A DNA stretch of 64,000 nt from an uncultured Bacteroidales bacterium (lineage in GTDB: Bacteria; Bacteroidota; Bacteroidia; Bacteroidales; UBA932), in assembly GCA_934717185.1 (NCBI GenBank), contig CAKUYQ010000012.1, positions 1 through 64,000 on the forward strand. The letters are read 5' to 3'. A program made the position numbers and the translations under genes. Positions 59,704 to 64,000 of the stretch are shown in pieces (within the stretch, counting starts at the first letter, position 1; the number at the start of each line of letters is the position of its first letter). The notes under the pieces were generated by a model that searched no databases, was not told the DNA's origin, and was given only the letters and a program-made list of their open reading frames with translations.

Positions 59704-61329
59704 TTATTCCCATCCTTTGTTCTGCTCCCAGCCCATGTTGGCAACTTCTCCGCTGTATATTGGCATTGCCCAGCGAGGATCGTCGGGACCAATGGTAAGA
59801 GTAGTTTTAGAATTAATATCTTTAGGGTCCTGCAGAATAACTCTTGATACGCTTATTCCGGCTTTTTCAGCTCCGTTAAGACGTTTTATATCGTAAAATC
59901 TTAACAGACCTGCAAACTCCCTGTCCCTTTCATCCATTACATCCTGAACCGTACCACCAATATTATTTGCAGCAGATGTATTCATGAAACGGGTAGCTCT
60001 AAAATCTTTTAATACTTTGGCTGCCTCTGCTGTTTTTCCGCTTCTTGCAAGACACTCTGCTTTGATAAGCATCATTTCGGCAGTGGTCATTCCCAGTAAT
60101 TTAACAGGGCCATTACCATTAAATCTATAGTAGCAGTGCGCATGCCACGGTTTCAGCCATTTCTGTGTCTCATTTGTGATACAATATCTTTTTTGCACCC
60201 CATCTATAGTTGCTGTTTGGTAGCAACCCGAGGCAAACATCAATGGATAATTAGAGTTATAGAAATAGATCCAACGTGCATCATTCTCCTTGTCAAAAAG
60301 GTTATACAGCTTTTCTGAAACAGGGCAATAGTCACCAGTTGATACGCTTGGTAAAAACAGTTCCTCATAGAGCGTAACAGGTTGTAGACTTAAATTCCAT
60401 AGAGTAAATGGTACATTGGCAGGTAGTGTACCTTTAATAGCTGTATTATCCTCGTTAAGCAGATTAAATGTGGTTGATGGAGCCAAGGCATAGTTTGGAT
60501 CATCCTTGAATGTCACCAGTGTGTTGTGTGCGGCAAGTGCTGCATTGGCATTTTCTAAAGCTGAGTCATATTTACCTCTGTACAGATCTATTCTGGCTCT
60601 GAGTGCCTTTACGGTTGGAACGGTAGGTCTAAAGCTGGTCTTTAGATTAAATTGGGTACATCCGGCTTTTGTAAGCAACTCCTCGGCTTTTTCAAGATCT
60701 TCATATATTCGGGTGAGGGTGTATCCCACGGTCTCTCTTGCCGGAACCTCTCCCGGGTTCAATCCATCTCTGTATCCTATGCCGGGAGCATCTTCGTTCC
60801 AAAGACAGAAAGATAGCATTAGCATGAAATGGTAATACGCTCTGCCAAAATATGCTTCGCCTGCAACCTGGTCGTGAACTTTTTGGGTTGTCTGTTCAAC
60901 TTTATCTAAGTTGTCCAAGATGGTATTGAATCTGTAGATTCTTTCCCATGAAGGTGTCCATGTTGTTTGCATATTATATTGGGTATTAACCAATTCCTCT
61001 TTGTCAAGAACATACTTTTTATAGGTGTAAGAGGAGCCTTTTTGCCCATAAGCAAAATATTCCGGATCTATCTCTATTGCATCTGTGAGATAAATCTGGT
61101 CGCCAATGTATCCCCCTGTTATTCCGTATGTAATATATAGGTTGTCCGGTGCGTCAAACAAGTATAAATCCAAGCTTCCCGACAATTCCTTCAATTGGTC
61201 CATGTGGTAAATATATGCGCTACCGGATTTGTTCGGTGTTTCATCTAAGAAATCCTTGCAGTTAGTTAGCATGAAGCTACCTATGATTGCGCTAATAAAG
61301 GATAATATGTGTATAATATTCTGTTTCAT
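59704..61329 (-). CDS. SusD/RagB family nutrient-binding lipoprotein
   Basis: The 541-residue outer-membrane lipoprotein has a lipobox ending in LTNC near residue 24 and the SusD start FLDETPNKSG. Tetratricopeptide-like helices (AYFGRAYYHFMLMLSFCLWN) and the C-terminal RDREFAGLLRFYDIKRL segment fit the SusD/RagB family, which caps the SusC pore and selects substrate. No carbohydrate enzymes are in view, so the substrate could equally be peptide or glycan. It starts 18 bases after SusC. Confidence 0.92.
   Translation of the reverse strand: MKQNIIHILSFISAIIGSFMLTNCKDFLDETPNKSGSAYIYHMDQLKELSGSLDLYLFDAPDNLYITYGITGGYIGDQIYLTDAIEIDPEYFAYGQKGSSYTYKKYVLDKEELVNTQYNMQTTWTPSWERIYRFNTILDNLDKVEQTTQKVHDQVAGEAYFGRAYYHFMLMLSFCLWNEDAPGIGYRDGLNPGEVPARETVGYTLTRIYEDLEKAEELLTKAGCTQFNLKTSFRPTVPTVKALRARIDLYRGKYDSALENANAALAAHNTLVTFKDDPNYALAPSTTFNLLNEDNTAIKGTLPANVPFTLWNLSLQPVTLYEELFLPSVSTGDYCPVSEKLYNLFDKENDARWIYFYNSNYPLMFASGCYQTATIDGVQKRYCITNETQKWLKPWHAHCYYRFNGNGPVKLLGMTTAEMMLIKAECLARSGKTAEAAKVLKDFRATRFMNTSAANNIGGTVQDVMDERDREFAGLLRFYDIKRLNGAEKAGISVSRVILQDPKDINSKTTLTIGPDDPRWAMPIYSGEVANMGWEQNKGWE
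61174..61185 (-). repeat. 12-mer motif (reverse orientation), inside the susD gene
   Basis: The coding strand reads TTGTCGGGAAGC as L-S-G-S. Confidence 0.85.
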
Positions 61330-61347
61330 ACGTGAAATTTTAAATTT

Positions 61348-64000
61348 TTAAAAGTTGACTTTTACTCCAAATGTAAATGTGCGCAGAGGTTTTATATTAC
61401 CGTAAGCGTAATCAGGGTCAAAGCCTTTTTTTGCGCTATATATTAAACCGAGGTTTGTCCCCTGAAGATAAATAGTTGCGCCTTTAACCACTTTTTGTCT
61501 GTCTAAAAGTGATTTAGGGAAGTCATATCCCAAATATACCTCTTGAAGTCTAAGGTGATTTCCTTTATTATATGAACCCTTGTTCTTTATCTGCATATTA
61601 TATGTGTAATTGTATGCTTGAGATGTTGTGAAAACAGAGGCATTTTCATCGTTATAAAGAGGAAAAGCAACATACCCTTTCTGATTTGCGTAACCTTCCT
61701 CATACACTTTGAAACTCTTATCTAATTCGTTGCTGAAGTATGGACTGTTCATATCATAGTTGAAGATGTTGTTGCAGTATACCCAATAATCAAATCTTCC
61801 CGTAATCATGAACGAAACAGTTATTCCTTTATATGTAAACCTGTTGGTGAATCCCATCTCATATTTAGGGGTACTTGTCCCTAAATAGTAGAAATAGTTA
61901 AGATCATCTAACGTCATCCCTTTCTGACGCTCTATCTGATCTGACAAATGAGAGGTTTTACTATCTACAATAGCTTCATCTTTACCATCTTTACCCTCCA
62001 AAATTACATATCCCTCTTTGGTATAGCCTTTGAATTTAACTACAGATATGGCGTCAATTGGATATCCTTTCAAATAATCCATATTGAACGCAGGAGACTG
62101 CGAGGTAACGTTATATTCAAGTATCTTGTTGGTGTTGTATGACATATTTAAATTTCCATTCCATCTTAAATCGCCGGCAATCATTATATTGCTGTTAAGA
62201 CTTATCTCAATGCCTTTATTTGATACTTTTGCATTGTTAAAACTGGCAGTAGTTACACCTTGCGAAATTACAGGTACAGTTGCATTGGCAAGAACATCGT
62301 ATGAGTATTTGTTGTAATAATCTATGCTACCATACAATTTGCTTCCAAACAGGTCAAAGTCTGCACCAATATTAATGGTGCGTGATTTTTCCCATGTAAG
62401 AGAGGGGTTTCCTCTCATTGCAATTGTACTGAAAGGTTCATTGTTTGTGTATGTTATATTGCCGGGGAAAGTCTTAAGTGTTGTTACAGTGGAGTTCTTT
62501 TTCTTTCCTGCCGATACACCTGCAATACCAACTGAGGCCCTTATTTTTAACATATTCAACCATTTTACATCTTTAAGAAAATTCTCCTGAGTTGCCATCC
62601 AGCTGCCTCCTACAGACCAGAACGGAGAGAATTTCTCTCTGGTCTCTTTAGTTTGGTAGTTTGTGGCGTCTGTACGAAAACCGGCTGTTATAGAGTATTT
62701 GTTGTTGAATGTGTAGCTTGCGTTTGCGTATGCAGAGAAGTAACGTTCAATGTACTGGGTAAGAGCACCCAACCCTTCGTAAGGCATAAGAGAACTTACT
62801 CCAAAAATATTAGGTCTCCTTGTTACATAATCCGGAGTGGATAGTACTGAATACGTATTTTTGTTAAAACCGTATCTCGTAACGGTTGGAATAATGTCTG
62901 TTGTAGAAGAGATAACCTCAGTACCGGCAATTGCAGAAATGTTATGTTTTCCGAATGTACGGTTAAAATCTGCCTGTGCTCTTAGATTGTAGCTTTCATA
63001 TTTGTTGCCGTTATCTGTAAAAACTCCTCCGGAAGGTAAGTATGACTCGTATAGTCCGGTTGCCGCATTTAATGTAGAGTATGTATTGTACAAATCTCTA
63101 ACATAGTACGACTCAATATCGTAAAGATTTTTGCCGTCTGTTCTTCCATACTCGTATTGTCCCTTTGCACTAACTCCAAGACCCCACTCTGTTTTGTAAT
63201 CTAATCCTCCTTGCACTCTATAATTTATGCTTTTTGTGGTATTGTGCCTGTACTTTATATCCTCTATAGGGTTGTATCGCCAATTTGCAGGTGTTTTGCC
63301 GTTATATTCACTCATAAGGATTGGATAGTAGATGGTTTTGGCGGTTGGCACATGCAGATAGTTGCCGTTGTCATCTAAAAATCTTGTCCATGGTGAGACG
63401 TATGTTTTAAGATTCTCTATGCTCTCGCCGTTATTATCAGATTTATTGAATACTGTATTGAGATTTACATTGAACGAAAGGTTTTTTGTAATCTTTGCGG
63501 TGCTTTGCATGTTCAGATTAACTCTTTCGCTTCCGTTTCCAACCATATAGGCGTCATTTGAATTGTATGATGCGGAAAATGCATAGTTAATCTTCTCTGA
63601 TGAACCTCTTAATGCTATGTTATATTGTTGCTTAACGGCATTTCTCATGAGGTACTTTTTAATCTGCTTCTCCCAAATTCTGTTGTTGCCGTATGCTATT
63701 AATTCTGTTCTTTTGGCATTGTACTCTGCTTCCGTGATAGATGCTCTTGTATTTTTTTCCCAAAGCATGGAGTATGGTTCTGCGTAATATACACGCCTGG
63801 CGGTTGTCATGAGATATGGATCTTGAGTTCCTGAGATGTTAACAGGTGTGTATTTGTTTCGTAATTCAACATATTTGAACTGACTCTCTGCGGAAGCCAT
63901 GTTAAAGGCGTAATCTATGTCCGGCATAGCTGATATGCTTACAAAAGCGTCTGCGGAGATATTAAGGTTACTTCCGCTTTTTGCCTTTTTTGTTGTAATT
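61348..64000 (-). CDS. SusC/RagA family TonB-dependent outer-membrane receptor, 5'-partial
   Basis: The frame is open past the ATG at 63927 to the end of the window (ITTKKAKSGSNLNISADAFV), so the signal peptide, carboxypeptidase-like domain and most of the plug are outside. The visible 884 codons cover the plug end and the 22-strand barrel, with SusC hallmarks such as NYAFSASYNSNDAYMVGNGS near the start of the barrel and WEKSRTINIGADFDLFGSKL further on, ending in FTFGVKVNF. It imports a substrate bound by SusD, powered by TonB-ExbB-ExbD. Confidence 0.92.
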   Translation of the reverse strand, partial: ITTKKAKSGSNLNISADAFVSISAMPDIDYAFNMASAESQFKYVELRNKYTPVNISGTQDPYLMTTARRVYYAEPYSMLWEKNTRASITEAEYNAKRTELIAYGNNRIWEKQIKKYLMRNAVKQQYNIALRGSSEKINYAFSASYNSNDAYMVGNGSERVNLNMQSTAKITKNLSFNVNLNTVFNKSDNNGESIENLKTYVSPWTRFLDDNGNYLHVPTAKTIYYPILMSEYNGKTPANWRYNPIEDIKYRHNTTKSINYRVQGGLDYKTEWGLGVSAKGQYEYGRTDGKNLYDIESYYVRDLYNTYSTLNAATGLYESYLPSGGVFTDNGNKYESYNLRAQADFNRTFGKHNISAIAGTEVISSTTDIIPTVTRYGFNKNTYSVLSTPDYVTRRPNIFGVSSLMPYEGLGALTQYIERYFSAYANASYTFNNKYSITAGFRTDATNYQTKETREKFSPFWSVGGSWMATQENFLKDVKWLNMLKIRASVGIAGVSAGKKKNSTVTTLKTFPGNITYTNNEPFSTIAMRGNPSLTWEKSRTINIGADFDLFGSKLYGSIDYYNKYSYDVLANATVPVISQGVTTASFNNAKVSNKGIEISLNSNIMIAGDLRWNGNLNMSYNTNKILEYNVTSQSPAFNMDYLKGYPIDAISVVKFKGYTKEGYVILEGKDGKDEAIVDSKTSHLSDQIERQKGMTLDDLNYFYYLGTSTPKYEMGFTNRFTYKGITVSFMITGRFDYWVYCNNIFNYDMNSPYFSNELDKSFKVYEEGYANQKGYVAFPLYNDENASVFTTSQAYNYTYNMQIKNKGSYNKGNHLRLQEVYLGYDFPKSLLDRQKVVKGATIYLQGTNLGLIYSAKKGFDPDYAYGNIKPLRTFTFGVKVNF

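Noticed and set aside
7299..61185. Interpreting the 12-mer as a Chi or KOPS site
   Set aside because: Those motifs are strand-biased along a replichore; here both orientations are mixed in a single 64-kb segment, although only whole-genome data can settle it.
1..64000. tRNA, rRNA, replication origin or prophage
   Set aside because: No cloverleaf with T-loop consensus, ribosomal RNA sequence, DnaA-box cluster or phage structural gene was recognised when reading both strands; a covariance-model scan would be decisive for tRNAs.

Overview
The window looks like a chromosomal segment of a Bacteroidales (Bacteroidota) bacterium, probably gut- or oral-associated. The evidence is promoter -7 boxes of the form TAnnTTTG (for example TATCTTTG at 1213, 18556, 35457 and 44290), weak ribosome-binding sites, a SusC/SusD pair, S9 peptidases, a C69 dipeptidase, an ExbB-ExbD-ExbD cluster, a BspA-type leucine-rich-repeat protein and Bacteroidota-restricted families such as DUF4834. 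I do not assign a genus. No rRNA, tRNA or CRISPR array was found.

Bases 1-43.5 kb are mostly housekeeping. In order: the tail of a leucine-rich-repeat surface protein, a CPA2 cation/proton antiporter, two exported S9 peptidases, a LuxC-type acyl-CoA reductase, miaA, recQ, kdsD, a ureohydrolase, nhaA, a lipoprotein FKBP, an envelope/lipid block (large anchored protein, DUF4834, MsbA-like ABC exporter, acyl-CoA ligase), dCMP deaminase, CtpA-type protease, rpiB, truB, queA, dprA, tatD, asparaginase, the exbB/exbD cluster with a later tonB, an alkaline phosphatase-SGNH fusion, asnS, udk, a C69 dipeptidase and a PHP phosphatase.

Bases 43.5-58 kb are more plastic. They hold a GC-rich acquired pair (MerR regulator and a 5'-truncated acetyltransferase), an internally deleted IS1634-type transposase, mutS2, a PiT phosphate transporter, plsY and cdaA. 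After these comes a repeat-rich stretch (54.0-57.05 kb). It carries a translationally coupled DUF3791/DUF3990/small-ORF module whose DUF3990 gene is interrupted at a canonical -1 slippery heptamer, then an orphan C10-protease prodomain and a small lipoprotein. Three copies of one hairpin and several 78-bp hairpin units bound these cassettes. The last 7 kb is a minus-strand SusC-SusD-TlpA-thioredoxin group; SusC runs off the end.

Several repeat systems overlay the genes. (1) A 12-mer, TTGTCGGGAAGC, occurs nine times exactly, and its 9-mer core fifteen times, on both strands, in several reading frames and between genes. (2) Intergenic palindromes have arms of degenerate GCNAAN hexamers around purine-rich spacers. 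(3) A 79-bp direct repeat brackets a lone membrane-protein gene between queA and dprA. (4) A short inverted-repeat element lies upstream of two minus-strand genes.
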